Assembly: GCF_000750635.1 (NCBI RefSeq)
Contig: NZ_CCDM010000006.1
Location: 248,001-312,000 of the forward strand
Length of the DNA: 64,000 nt
Origin: Oceanobacillus jeddahensis
GTDB lineage: Bacteria; Bacillota; Bacilli; Bacillales; Amphibacillaceae
Direction: 5' to 3'
A program made the position numbers and the translations under genes. Below are positions 1 through 8,772 of this stretch, piece after piece (positions within the stretch are counted from its first letter, which is position 1; each line of letters opens with the position of its first letter). The notes beneath the pieces were generated by a model. It did not search any database. It saw only the letters and a program-made list of their open reading frames with translations, and was not told the DNA's origin.

Positions 1-2
1 AT

Positions 3-617
3 GAAGAGATTACTTCATTAAAGAGCTTACTTTATAAATTAAATCCGGATGCAAATTTTATTACGGCAGCGTTTGGAGAAGTGGACCCGTTACAGGTGCT
101 TCAAACTGGTCAATTTGACTTTGAAGAAGCAAAGCATGGCGCCGGCTGGATTAAGGAATTGAATGAAGAGCATATTCCGGAAACAGAAGAGTATGGGATC
201 AGTTCCTTTGTCTATCGAAGCAGAAAACCGTTTCATCCAGAGCGCTTTCAAGCATGGCTGGAAAATTGGCCGAAGGAAATTCTCCGGGCGAAAGGGTTTT
301 TCTGGTTAGAGACCAGAAATGATGTGGCAGGATTCCTGTCTCAGGCTGGCTCAATGATGACGTTGGAAGGAGCAGGAAGATGGCTGGCAAGCTATTCGGA
401 AGCAGAACAGGAAGCGTTAAAAGTGCAGGACCCATCTTTATTTGAGAACTGGGATGAACAGCCCGGGGATCGGATGACAGAGCTTGTTTTTATTGGCAGT
501 GAGATGGATAAGGAAGGGATTACGGCGTCGTTGGATGCTTGTTTAGTGACAGAGGAGGAAGCAGGGCAGGATGCTTCTGCTTTTGTGGACGCGTTGCCTG
601 TTTTTCCTGTGGTTTAA
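3..617 (+). CDS. CobW-family (COG0523) metal chaperone GTPase, C-terminal part
   Basis: The reading frame is open from the first bases of the window, so the gene starts upstream and only about 204 C-terminal residues are present. Seen: a segment 'FGEVDPLQVL' typical of the end of the GTPase domain, then a CobW C-terminal domain with 'ISSFVYRSRKPFHPERF' and 'AKGFFWLETR', which match the conserved I-x-S-F-x-x-R-x-x-x-P-F-H pattern. Family knowledge: COG0523 proteins (YciC/ZinU, CobW) are cytosolic GTPases that deliver zinc or cobalt, often under Zur control. The Walker motifs and the CxCC metal site lie outside the window, so the metal cannot be judged. A GTG at 81 is internal, not the start. 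A hairpin terminator follows directly. Confidence 0.85.
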   Translation, partial: EEITSLKSLLYKLNPDANFITAAFGEVDPLQVLQTGQFDFEEAKHGAGWIKELNEEHIPETEEYGISSFVYRSRKPFHPERFQAWLENWPKEILRAKGFFWLETRNDVAGFLSQAGSMMTLEGAGRWLASYSEAEQEALKVQDPSLFENWDEQPGDRMTELVFIGSEMDKEGITASLDACLVTEEEAGQDASAFVDALPVFPVV

Positions 618-630
618 AGAACATTCTCTG

Positions 631-670
631 ACAGCGCTTATTCCATCTCTGAAATAAGCGCTGTTTCCTT
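631..670. terminator. Intrinsic terminator shared by convergent genes
   Basis: A 12-bp perfect inverted repeat (ACAGCGCTTATT / AATAAGCGCTGT, 631-642 and 654-665) separates the CobW-family gene from the convergent fic remnant and ends in a short T-rich tail. Confidence 0.75.
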
Positions 671-1278
671 ATAATTCTTCCATTTTGTATGCGAAATAAC
701 CCTCGTAATAGAAACTGGCGTCGATCCCCGTTCATGAATCGTTCTCTATCATCTGCTTTTGGCGTCAAAGCGTTTTTTAAGATTTGTTTTATCTCAATAT
801 CTTCTACTGGACTGCGTTCCATAGCTGGTAAGTAATCTTTTTTATCTACTACGTTCCAGTCAATTACACTGTGTACTGCCGATTTTAGCATTAAATCAAG
901 CCAGATTCTTGTGCTTCTGTCGTTCCCGTCTCGAAAGGGGTGCGCAACATTCATTTCAACATATTTTTCAATAATCTCATCAAAGGAATGCTGAGGCATC
1001 CTCTCTATATGTTCCAAAGAATGTTTTAGATACATAACCGGAGCAAATTGAAAGCCATTTTTAGCAATATTTACATCACGTACCTTACCGGCAAATTCAT
1101 AAATACCTTCAAAAAGATATCTATGAATTTCGCTTAATCCTTTAAACGTCCCTGTTTCAATAGAGTGAATATCGCCCGTATCAAAGAGTTGCTTTGCTTT
1201 TTGTTTCGAAATCTTCTCTTCCATGAGGTTGAGTTCAGTTTAGCTGGTAATTCCAAGTTTGTTAGGAAGGATTGCCAT
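669..1278 (-). pseudogene. Class III Fic (AMPylase) gene, disrupted
   Basis: The product resembles the short Neisseria-type Fic enzymes that transfer AMP to target proteins. Seen: a strong ribosome site in front of the ATG at 1278, reading MAILPNKLGITS and then an in-frame TAA. The frame continues without shift into TELNLMEEKISKQKAK and the whole Fic fold. The ATG at 1224 is open but has no ribosome site. The Fic motif reads HPFRDGNDR, where HPFxxGNGR is usual. Near 715-720 one extra G in a GGGG run shifts the frame. In the shifted frame the sequence would read 'IDASFYYEGYFAYKMEEL' and stop at 669, which contains the S-x-x-x-E-G inhibitory motif. As sequenced, the frame instead runs on to 520 with an unrelated tail. 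So there are two lesions, one at each end. If the 1224 restart were translated, the enzyme would lack its autoinhibitory helix. Confidence 0.8.
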
Positions 1279-1609
1279 ATTATCACACCTTCTTCGATTA
1301 ATTATACAGATATCTTTTGCAGCAGGTATTTCTTCAAAATAAAAATGATTCATTTGGTTATAGTTATAATACACCAGGTAATTTACTTAGAAGTACACTT
1401 ATTATTTGAAAATTTGAAACAACGCTAGTGATTTTACCACAAATATAATTATCTGTTTATTCAATTTTTAAAAAGTCAGATTACTCCCATGCTAAATGAT
1501 TAATAGATATTATTAATTTTAAAATGTATGGTCTAACGCCATCTTGATTAACAATGTCCACTTATAGCCAATATCTCAACTGTCCATACTAAGAGATGAG
1601 GTGAAAAGT
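1279..1609. other. Intergenic stretch without a recognised gene
   Basis: AT-rich sequence between the divergent fic remnant and the tnpA remnant. It holds the fic ribosome site just above 1278. No conserved reading frame or clear hairpin was seen. The IS200-type element carrying tnpA should have its left end here, but I could not define it. Confidence 0.5.
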
Positions 1610-2040
1610 ATGGGTGGTTATATAGAGAATAGTCATGCGGTATATAATATAAAATATCATGTTATTTGGCTGACAAAATACCGATATAAAATATTACATG
1701 GAGAAATTGCAGTAAAAACAAAAGAATTAATATGGCAAGGTTGTGAAGCAAGAGGGGCGACCATTTTGCAGGGAGTGTAGGAAAAGATTATATTCATTTT
1801 CTTCTATCTTGTCCGCCAAATCTAGCTCCGAGTAAAATGATGCAATATTTGAAAGGGAATTCCTCGAGGTTGCTCCAAGATCAATTTCCAGAATTGAAAA
1901 TGAAATATTGGAATCAGCATCTATGGGAAAGAGGATATTTCTGCTCGACGATAGGAAATGTGGATGAAGAGATAATTAGAAACTATATAACGAATCAACT
2001 TACTGAAGAAAAGAATGATAACTTCCGAATAGAAGAATGA
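1610..2040 (+). pseudogene. tnpA: IS200/IS605-family Y1 transposase TnpA, frameshifted
   Basis: Seen: ATG at 1610 after AGATGAGGTG, reading 'SHAVYNIKYHVIWLTKYRY', the typical start of TnpA. The frame stops at 'LQGV*' near 1780. One base further the correct frame continues as 'GKDYIHFLLSCPP' and runs to 2040 with 'GNVDEEIIRNYITNQ', which carries the expected catalytic tyrosine. A missing A before GTGTAGG restores one protein of about 143 residues. The metal-binding HUH motif is also degenerate (YIH instead of HIH/HVH), so it would be inactive even without the shift. No tnpB lies beside it. The only tnpB in the window is 51 kb away, and it is not known to belong to the same element. Confidence 0.85.
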
Positions 2041-2255
2041 GTTTTAGCGGATAGGTCATTTAAAAATTATTTGAACAATATTTTTAATGGAAAGTGACGT
2101 ATTGCATTATCCTTCCAAGAGAAATGGAAAAAAGCTGCTGGAATTTTCGTTGTTACATCTACAAATTAAAAGACAGATAATCCATCTGTGTAATAAAAAA
2201 GCCATCTTATGTTATCCTAAAGAAAACGAACGTTTTAAATAAAGGAGGCGATTCG

Positions 2256-3713
2256 ATGACAGATAAACAGAATCAAGGCTGGAACTTAGAAAATACCTAT
2301 CAGCAATTGCCTGATCTTTTCTATACGAATGTGGAACCAGCAAAAACAGATGACCCAGAATTCATTATATACAATGAAAACCTCGCAGCAGAATTAGGGT
2401 TGGACAGTTCTGCCTTGAAGGACGAAGCGGAAATCTTCGCAGGCAATAAGCTTCCAGATGGAAGTGATCCAATTGCCCAAGCCTATGCAGGGCACCAATT
2501 TGGTTCCTTTACGATGCTTGGAGACGGTCGTGCTGTATTATTTGGAGAACAGCTAACTCCAAATGGTAAACGTTATGATATTCAACTAAAAGGTTCCGGC
2601 AGAACGCCTTATTCCCGCGGCGGGGATGGACGTGCTGTGCTTGGACCAATGCTGAGAGAATATCTAATCAGTGAAGCAATGCATGGATTGGGAATTCCGA
2701 CAAGCCGCAGTTTAGCGGTGGCCGCAACGGGAGAAACAGTATTGCGCGAAGCTCCGATGCCTGGGGCTGTGCTGACAAGAGTCGCGAAAAGTCATATTCG
2801 TGTGGGAACGTTTCAATATGCAAGACAATGGGGAAGTAAAGAAGATTTACAAGCGTTGGCGGACTACAGCATCAAACGGCATTATCCAGAAATCGAAGCG
2901 GATAAGGATCGTTATTTGACATTCTTGTATAAGGTGGCAGACAAGCAGGCCGCACTGATTGCAGACTGGCAGTTAAAAGGCTTTATCCATGGTGTGATGA
3001 ATACAGATAATGTTGCCATCAGCGGAGAGACGATTGATTATGGTCCATGTGCTTTTATGGACCAATATGACCGGAAAACCGTTTTCAGTTCGATTGATCA
3101 GCAAGGACGTTATTCATACGGCAACCAGCCGGGAATTGGAGCTTGGAATATGGCGCGCTTTGCAGAATCTCTGTTAATTCTGATGAATGAGGATGAAGAA
3201 CAGGCGATTCCAAAGGCGAAAGAGGCTGTAGAAACCTATGTACAGTCTGTAGAAGATTACTGGTTAGAAGGTATGAGACAAAAGCTCGGTATCGTTGATA
3301 AAAGCGATAATGATAAAACATTGATTCAAAATTTGCTGGATTTGATGGAGAAATATCGTGCAGATTTTAACAACACCTTCCGTTCCTTAACTCTTCAGCA
3401 GCTTGATGCAGATTCTGCTCTTTTCCAATCAAGTGCTTTTAAAGAGTGGCATCAAGCATGGCAGGATAAACTTGAAAAACAATCAGCTTCTTTAGAAGAT
3501 GCTTATCAGTTAATGAAACAGCATAACCCATCTATTATTCCCCGGAATTATTTGGTGGAAGAAGTGTTGGCAGCTGCGGTGGAAAAGGGAGATTACGAAC
3601 CTTTCCGAGCTTTGTTAGCAGCATTGAAAGACCCTTATGCGTATACAGAAGAGCAGGAGAAATATGCTGTTAATCCGCCCGAGCAGGATTATCAAACGTT
3701 TTGTGGTACATGA
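2256..3713 (+). CDS. selO: SelO/YdiU family protein AMPylase (UPF0061)
   Basis: A 485-residue pseudokinase-fold protein. Family knowledge: SelO binds ATP in a flipped orientation and AMPylates Ser/Thr/Tyr of target proteins, with links to redox stress. Seen: 'QLKGSGRTPYSRGGDGRAV', 'GLGIPTSRSLAV', 'RVAKSHIRVGTFQYA', and the metal and catalytic region 'HGVMNTDNVAISGETIDYG'. These are in the family order and at near full length (about 480-490). The C-terminal selenocysteine of eukaryotic SelO is not expected in bacteria, although the protein does end in a Cys ('YQTFCGT'). The start ATG has an AAAGGAGGCG ribosome site. It appears monocistronic and is followed by a strong terminator. It is the second AMPylating family here, the fic remnant being the other. 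Confidence 0.93.
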   Translation: MTDKQNQGWNLENTYQQLPDLFYTNVEPAKTDDPEFIIYNENLAAELGLDSSALKDEAEIFAGNKLPDGSDPIAQAYAGHQFGSFTMLGDGRAVLFGEQLTPNGKRYDIQLKGSGRTPYSRGGDGRAVLGPMLREYLISEAMHGLGIPTSRSLAVAATGETVLREAPMPGAVLTRVAKSHIRVGTFQYARQWGSKEDLQALADYSIKRHYPEIEADKDRYLTFLYKVADKQAALIADWQLKGFIHGVMNTDNVAISGETIDYGPCAFMDQYDRKTVFSSIDQQGRYSYGNQPGIGAWNMARFAESLLILMNEDEEQAIPKAKEAVETYVQSVEDYWLEGMRQKLGIVDKSDNDKTLIQNLLDLMEKYRADFNNTFRSLTLQQLDADSALFQSSAFKEWHQAWQDKLEKQSASLEDAYQLMKQHNPSIIPRNYLVEEVLAAAVEKGDYEPFRALLAALKDPYAYTEEQEKYAVNPPEQDYQTFCGT

Positions 3714-3745
3714 TATTTGTTCAAATAGGGAAAGAAGATAGGCCT

Positions 3746-3793
3746 AAAAAAGCCCATGGAATCAAAGTTTAACTTGGTTTTATGGGCTTTTTC
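3746..3793 (+). terminator. Terminator after selO
   Basis: Inverted repeat AAAAAGCCCAT ... ATGGGCTTTTT with a T-run on the plus strand, about 30 nt after the selO stop. Confidence 0.75.
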
Positions 3794-3821
3794 TATGTCA
3801 AAAGCAGCTTATATAAACCTA

Positions 3822-3946
3822 TATAAAGTGAAACTTTCTTCAGTGAGAGTTTTTCGATGCAAAACTCTTTAAGAGGCGGCGAGTAATCGCAAAAGCTCTT
3901 CGATGGGGCGAGTAATCGCAGCCCCAGCCCCAGCCCCAGCCCCAAT
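3822..3946 (-). repeat. Partial copy of dispersed two-hairpin repeat, with (GCCCCA)4 run
   Basis: Read on the minus strand this is the right half of the repeat family seen in full at 51378 and 62507: the 'ggactgcgattactcgccccatcg' type core, an AAAACTC-containing segment, and an end close to AGTTTCACTTTAT. At 3921-3944 the 6-bp unit GCCCCA is repeated four times in tandem, where other copies have one or two. This suggests replication slippage. Confidence 0.7.
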
Positions 3947-4245
3947 CAGTTACACTGCAATAAAAACATTCAGATCTATCTTGTAATTTTTCTGAAACGT
4001 TATCTTGATTTTGATTATAATTATTAAAGTCAGAATGGAGTTTGAAATGGGAGATATTTCTTCGTTGATTATTAAGAATGGAAATAAGTGAGAAGAATTA
4101 ATATATGTATCAGCAAATTTGTGTTATACATGCTTATAATATTCAAATCTTTTGTAAAAGATTTAATTTCCACGCTACCCCTTATAATAATAGGCTTTGA
4201 TAAAATACATCTCGCCTTAAAAAAGCTTTTCTGCTTCAAATTGAT
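3947..4245. other. AT-rich intergenic stretch
   Basis: No reading frame, stable hairpin or known RNA was recognised between the repeat remnant and the opuC promoter. Confidence 0.5.
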
Positions 4246-4274
4246 TTGACAAATTTAAAGATAGTTATTAAACT
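4246..4274 (+). promoter_or_regulatory. SigA-type promoter of the opuC-like operon
   Basis: TTGACA at 4246-4251, a 17-bp spacer and TAAACT at 4269-4274. It lies about 175 bp upstream of the first gene, immediately before the 18-bp palindrome at 4284. Confidence 0.5.
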
Positions 4275-4283
4275 GTATTCACG

Positions 4284-4301
4284 TTATGAACATGTTCATA
4301 A
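4284..4301. promoter_or_regulatory. Perfect 18-bp palindrome, candidate TetR operator
   Basis: TTATGAACATGTTCATAA is an exact dyad starting 10 bp after the predicted -10 box, where a bound repressor would block initiation. A weaker half-site (acatattcat) follows at 4308-4317. The TetR-family gene at 7911, in the same gene run, is the natural candidate regulator. That link is inference. Confidence 0.6.
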
Positions 4302-4447
4302 AAAAAACATATTCATAGATTTGTGAAGAATAAAGAATTTGAATGGGAATACACGGATCTTAAAGTTTTAAGGAACACTCAATATGTTATAAAAATTAGA
4401 AACATTTTTTAGACGAAATCATTTAAACCATTTCAGGGGGGATTATT

Positions 4448-5560
4448 TTGATCGAATTAAAAAATATTGGAAAGACATATGAAGATGGTTTTCAAGCTTT
4501 AAAAGATATTAATTTGGAGTTTGAGGACGGAAAAATAAATGTATTAATTGGACCAAGTGGTTGTGGGAAAACGACCACTATGAAACTATTAAATAGATTA
4601 GTTGATTATACAAGTGGAGATATTCTGTTGGACGGTGAGAGTATTAAACAAACGAACCCGATAGAACTTCGTCGTAAAATGGGGTTTGTTATCCAAAATA
4701 TTGGCTTATTTCCACATATGAACATTTATAATAATGTCGCCACTGTCCCAAAATTACTCAAGTGGGATAAAGATAAAATTCACCAACGGGTTATGAAACT
4801 ATTAGACATGGTAAATCTTGAACCAGATACATATATGAATCGCTACCCATCTGAATTGAGTGGTGGACAACAGCAACGTATTGGTGTGATCCGGGCACTT
4901 GCTGCTGAACCAGGAATCATCTTAATGGACGAACCATTCAGTGCACTGGACCCGATTAGCCGCGAACAATTGCAAGATGAACTTATCCGTCTGCAATCGG
5001 AAATTAATAAAACAATTATATTTGTTACGCATGATATGGATGAGGCGATTAAAATTGCTGATCAAATTATTTTAATGAAAGATGGAAGCATTGTGCAGCA
5101 AGCGAGTCCAGAAGAGATTCTGAAAAATCCTGCGAATGATTTTGTGAAAGGATTCATAGGAGCAAATCGTCTGGAAGAAAGAAAAGCGCTTCCACCACTT
5201 GCAACATTTATTCAAAAAGATTTTCTTTCTGTTTCAACGGGTCATTCAATAGATTTCATTATCAACCAAATGGTGCAAGAAGAGATAAACACAATCCCAG
5301 TTGTTAATGAAAATGACACTTATCAAGGGCTTGTTCATCTATATGAACTATTAGGTCATAAAAACAAATCTTTACAAAACCTTCTAACCGATACAGACAG
5401 ATTTATTCATGAGAAAGATTCAATAGACAATGTCTTGAATACACTTCAGGAAATCCAAGGAACCATTCCAATTATCGATTCAAAAAATAAAATGGTTGGA
5501 ATTTTAGATGCCAATAAATTATTCAAAGCAATGACGGAAAACAAGTGTGGTGTGGCATAA
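4448..5560 (+). CDS. opuCA: Osmoprotectant (betaine/choline/carnitine type) ABC transporter ATPase
   Basis: Energises import of quaternary-amine compatible solutes. Seen: Walker A 'GPSGCGKTTTMK' (about residues 36-47), signature 'LSGGQQQRIGV', Walker B 'IILMDEPFSALDP' and the switch His in 'IFVTHDMDEA'. Two CBS-type segments follow over the last 120 residues, as in OpuCA/OpuBA, where they sense ionic strength. Length (370 aa) fits the family. Translation probably starts at TTG 4448 behind AGGGGGGATT. It overlaps the next gene by one base (TAATG), so it is translationally coupled. The order ATPase-permease-binding protein-permease is that of OpuB/OpuC. OpuB versus OpuC specificity cannot be decided from sequence alone. 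Confidence 0.9.
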   Translation: MIELKNIGKTYEDGFQALKDINLEFEDGKINVLIGPSGCGKTTTMKLLNRLVDYTSGDILLDGESIKQTNPIELRRKMGFVIQNIGLFPHMNIYNNVATVPKLLKWDKDKIHQRVMKLLDMVNLEPDTYMNRYPSELSGGQQQRIGVIRALAAEPGIILMDEPFSALDPISREQLQDELIRLQSEINKTIIFVTHDMDEAIKIADQIILMKDGSIVQQASPEEILKNPANDFVKGFIGANRLEERKALPPLATFIQKDFLSVSTGHSIDFIINQMVQEEINTIPVVNENDTYQGLVHLYELLGHKNKSLQNLLTDTDRFIHEKDSIDNVLNTLQEIQGTIPIIDSKNKMVGILDANKLFKAMTENKCGVA

Positions 5561-6201
5561 TGCAATTTTTCTCAGAATATATAAATTTCTGGATTGAAAG
5601 ATATCCATCGATTTTTGATTATACAAAGGAACACATCATTATTTCCTTTATTGTTATCTCCTGTGCTGTATTGTTCACAGTACCGTTAGCGATTTTTATG
5701 TCTAAAATGAAAGGCAATAAAATCAAGATTATTATTTTTAATATTGCTAATATATTCCAAACAATACCTACTATTGCCTTGCTGGCAATTATGATTCCGC
5801 TTTTTGGAATAGGTTTTACCCCCGCAGTTGTAGCGTTATTTTTGTATGCGTTACTTCCGCTGCTTAGAAATACATACGCAGGCATGGAATCCGTTGATCC
5901 GGAAATTGTTGAAGCGGCAAAAGGAATGGGATTTAGTACAATGGGACGTCTTTTTAAAATTGAACTTCCTACAGCACTTCCTTATGTTATGTCTGGCATA
6001 CGGGTAACCTCCGTTTATATTATTAGTTGGACAACACTTGCTGCTTTAATTGGTGCAGGTGGTTTGGGAGACCTAGTCCTTGCCGGGATTGGTTACAATG
6101 ACACGAATATGATTCTGACTGGTACGATTTTGGCAATTATTATTGCTGTGTTACTCGATATTATTATTGGTACGATCGAAAAGAAATTTAAAACGGTTTA
6201 A
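5560..6201 (+). CDS. opuCB: Osmoprotectant ABC transporter permease 1
   Basis: Integral membrane half of the OpuC-like importer, about 213 residues with 5-6 hydrophobic segments. Seen: the binding-protein-dependent transport signature 'EAAKGMGFSTMGRLFKIELP' about 80 residues from the C-terminus, and 'IGAGGLGDLVLAGI' after it, both typical of ProW/OpuCB. I start at ATG 5560, which overlaps the opuCA stop; the upstream in-frame ATG at 5545 lies wholly inside opuCA. It pairs with the second permease at 7181. Confidence 0.88.
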   Translation: MQFFSEYINFWIERYPSIFDYTKEHIIISFIVISCAVLFTVPLAIFMSKMKGNKIKIIIFNIANIFQTIPTIALLAIMIPLFGIGFTPAVVALFLYALLPLLRNTYAGMESVDPEIVEAAKGMGFSTMGRLFKIELPTALPYVMSGIRVTSVYIISWTTLAALIGAGGLGDLVLAGIGYNDTNMILTGTILAIIIAVLLDIIIGTIEKKFKTV

Positions 6202-6256
6202 GAAATCATAGAAGATTGACTGCATTTAAAACCAGACGAAAGAAGGAGAGAATTAG

Positions 6257-7162
6257 ATGAAATTGAAATATTTATTAGTGGGCAGCATCTTATTACTTTT
6301 ATTGATTACAGCGGGGTGTGGAAATAAATCAGCTGCTGGTGGAGAAGTTTTTACAGCTGCATCTGCAAAAAATACAGACTCTAAAATCAACGTACGTATG
6401 GTGAAGCTTTTAGTGGAGGATCAAACAGATCATGAAGTAGAAATTACGGAAGATTTACCGGCAAGTCCACAAATATTTGCTGGTTTGGAACGAGATGAAT
6501 TCGATTTTGCAGGCTTATTTTCCGGCGAAGTGTATAACAATTATTTTGATGAAGTAGAATATTCAACTGACCCAGAAGAAACATTAGAACAGGCTCAAAC
6601 GTATTTTGGTGAAGAATATGATATTAAATGGTATGATCCACTTGGATTTGTTAACAACTATAGTATTGCCATCCCAAAAGAAGTAGCAGAGGATAACAAT
6701 ATTGAAACGGTATCTGAATTGGGTGAATATGCAGATGTTATGGATCTGGGAACAGACAATGCTTGGATCGAACGTGACAATGATGGGTACCAAGAATTTC
6801 AAGAAACATACGGATATAAATTTAAAGATGCACGAGGAATGGATGCATCACTGATGTATAAAGGAATTGAAAATGGTGACCTGGATGTGGTAACGGCATA
6901 TACAGTAGATCCACAATTAAAAGAATACGATTTAAAGGTACTTGAAGATGATAAACAATTCTTTCCGCCTTACGAAGCATCTATCATTGCAACAAACAGT
7001 GTTCTTGAAGAGTATCCAGAAGTAGATGAAGTTGTGGAATCCCTTGTTAATGTTGTATCTACAGAAGAAATGACTGACTTAATCTATCAAGTTGATATAG
7101 AAGGAAAAAATATTAATGAAGTAACAAAACAATTTTTAGAAGAAAAAGATATGATAGACTGA
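6257..7162 (+). CDS. opuCC: Osmoprotectant-binding lipoprotein
   Basis: Extracytoplasmic solute receptor of the transporter, 301 aa. Seen: a lipoprotein signal with positive start, hydrophobic core and lipobox 'LITAGC' (Cys about residue 21), followed by an OpuAC-type domain. Motifs include 'LVEDQTDHEVEI', 'FDFAGLFSGEVYNNYF', 'WYDPLGFVNNYSIAI' and 'YTVDPQLKEYDLKVLEDDKQ'. The latter resemble the aromatic-rich ligand loops of betaine/choline-binding proteins. The mature protein is strongly acidic, which suits a halotolerant host. AGAAGGAGAG precedes the ATG by a normal distance. The ligand is not determinable here. Confidence 0.88.
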   Translation: MKLKYLLVGSILLLLLITAGCGNKSAAGGEVFTAASAKNTDSKINVRMVKLLVEDQTDHEVEITEDLPASPQIFAGLERDEFDFAGLFSGEVYNNYFDEVEYSTDPEETLEQAQTYFGEEYDIKWYDPLGFVNNYSIAIPKEVAEDNNIETVSELGEYADVMDLGTDNAWIERDNDGYQEFQETYGYKFKDARGMDASLMYKGIENGDLDVVTAYTVDPQLKEYDLKVLEDDKQFFPPYEASIIATNSVLEEYPEVDEVVESLVNVVSTEEMTDLIYQVDIEGKNINEVTKQFLEEKDMID

Positions 7163-7180
7163 TAAGAAAAGGTGAAAATA

Positions 7181-7822
7181 ATGGAATTTATCACAAAATT
7201 AGTGACGTATATGATTGACAATAGCGGTCATTTACTTGCTTTATCCATCGAACATTTACTAATGGTCGGTTATGGTATTGGACTTGCTCTTATTGTTGGG
7301 ATCCCGCTTGGAATTATTGCAGCCAAGTTTGAAAAATTAGCACCTATTATTATTGCGCTATCAAATGTTTTACAACTTATTCCAAGTTTAGCCATGCTTG
7401 CTATTCTTATGTTGTACTTTGGTTTTGGTTTTAACACCATCGTGATTGGCTTATTTCTCTATTCCCTACTACCAATCGTGAAAAATACGTATGTTGGGAT
7501 TAAGGAAGTGGATGAAAGTATTATTGAATCAGGTATAGGGAGCGGCATGACGACGATGCAACTTTTACGGAAAATACAATTTCCTTTGTCCATCCCGTTT
7601 CTTCTTGCTGGGATCCGACTTGCAGCAGTGATAGCAATATCGGTTGCGGCAATCGGTCCCTATATTGGTGCTGGAGGACTCGGAAGTGAAATTGTATCTG
7701 GAATTAGTCTGCAAAATGATGTGATGATTTATGCAGGAGCCATTCCGGCAACACTAATAGCAATTGTTGCTGATTTTATACTAGGTAAAATAGAGAATAA
7801 AACGAAAAAAAGACTTATCTAA
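7181..7822 (+). CDS. opuCD: Osmoprotectant ABC transporter permease 2
   Basis: Second membrane subunit, about 213 aa, paralogous to the 5560 permease. Seen: 'NVLQLIPSLAMLAILM', the EAA-like loop 'SIIESGIGSGMTTMQLLRKI' and 'IGAGGLGSEIVSGI'. I prefer ATG 7181, which has AAAAGGTG 6-7 nt upstream, over the GTG at 7172, which is part of that ribosome site. It follows the receptor gene by 18 nt and ends the ABCD set. Confidence 0.87.
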   Translation: MEFITKLVTYMIDNSGHLLALSIEHLLMVGYGIGLALIVGIPLGIIAAKFEKLAPIIIALSNVLQLIPSLAMLAILMLYFGFGFNTIVIGLFLYSLLPIVKNTYVGIKEVDESIIESGIGSGMTTMQLLRKIQFPLSIPFLLAGIRLAAVIAISVAAIGPYIGAGGLGSEIVSGISLQNDVMIYAGAIPATLIAIVADFILGKIENKTKKRLI

Positions 7823-7910
7823 GAAACTAGAGAGATATGGATGATGAGGTGTTCATGTTATGGAAACCCATTCCATTTAGTTTTATGAAATAATTGGAGG
7901 TGTATTACAA

Positions 7911-8615
7911 GTGAATTCAACACGAAAAGAAATTCAAACCGCAAGAATGTGGCGTTACTTCCTGGATGCAGCATCTGATTTAATCGAAGAAAAAGGACTC
8001 CATCAAATTACAGTACGCCAGATTGCTGATCGCGCAGGTTATACGAGTTCAACAGTTTACAATTATTTTCGCGATTTATCACATTTAAAATTTTTTGCAG
8101 TTATGCGATATACGAATAGCTATTTTAAAGATTTGCCATTGTATATGGATAAAGGTATAAATACCATTGATAAATGGCTATATGCTTGGGAATGTTTTTG
8201 CAGGCATTCCTTTCAACATCCGGAAATATATTCTTTATTATATATCGAAAATCTAGGGAACATACCCGAAGAACTTGTAAAGAATTATTATCAAGTGTAT
8301 GCAAATGAACTGATTGATTTATCAGATAGCGTTCAATCGATTATTTCTCAGCATGATATTGCGACACGAAGCTCTCTTTACATTCAAAATGCAAAAGAAG
8401 AGGGATTTTTGGAAGAGAATGATATTGAATACATTGCCGATACGACAATGTTAATTTGGACAGGAATGCTTACCAATGTCTTAAATTTACGGAGAGAGAT
8501 ATCTAATGAAGAGGCAGCAAAGCAAACGATGCATTATATCCAAAGAAGTATTTTGCAAACAGTCCTTCCCGAGAAAAGAAATGAACTAACCTATCAATAC
8601 GGCGCAATTATATAG
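7911..8615 (+). CDS. TetR-family regulator of the osmoprotectant/hydrolase cluster
   Basis: A 234-residue one-component regulator. Seen: N-terminal TetR helix-turn-helix 'ITVRQIADRAGYTSSTVYNYF' (about residues 35-55), followed by an all-helical ligand domain with no close match I can name. The start is GTG 7911 with GGAGGTG 8 nt upstream. It lies between the transporter and the hydrolase on the same strand, so its ligand is probably the imported solute or a product of it. The 18-bp palindrome at 4284 is a plausible operator. Choline-sensing BetI and OpuCR/GbsR-type regulators are not obviously the same subfamily. Confidence 0.82.
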   Translation: MNSTRKEIQTARMWRYFLDAASDLIEEKGLHQITVRQIADRAGYTSSTVYNYFRDLSHLKFFAVMRYTNSYFKDLPLYMDKGINTIDKWLYAWECFCRHSFQHPEIYSLLYIENLGNIPEELVKNYYQVYANELIDLSDSVQSIISQHDIATRSSLYIQNAKEEGFLEENDIEYIADTTMLIWTGMLTNVLNLRREISNEEAAKQTMHYIQRSILQTVLPEKRNELTYQYGAII

Positions 8616-8772
8616 TGAAAGTTTATTCAATGAAGAAATATTTCCTATTAATCTGCGATAAGATAACGTTTTTAAAATAATAATAACACAATATATTGGT
8701 TGCAAAATAAAATCATAGCGTGATACATATTTTGCGATTTAAGAAATCTAACAGCTTAGAGGAGTTGACGAA

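Noticed and set aside
1165..1428. 87-codon plus-strand frame overlapping the fic start
   Set aside because: No ribosome site, unusual composition, and it lies antisense to the fic 5' end.
3921..3944. Possible short CRISPR or regulatory array
   Set aside because: Simple 6-bp tandem repeat without spacers.
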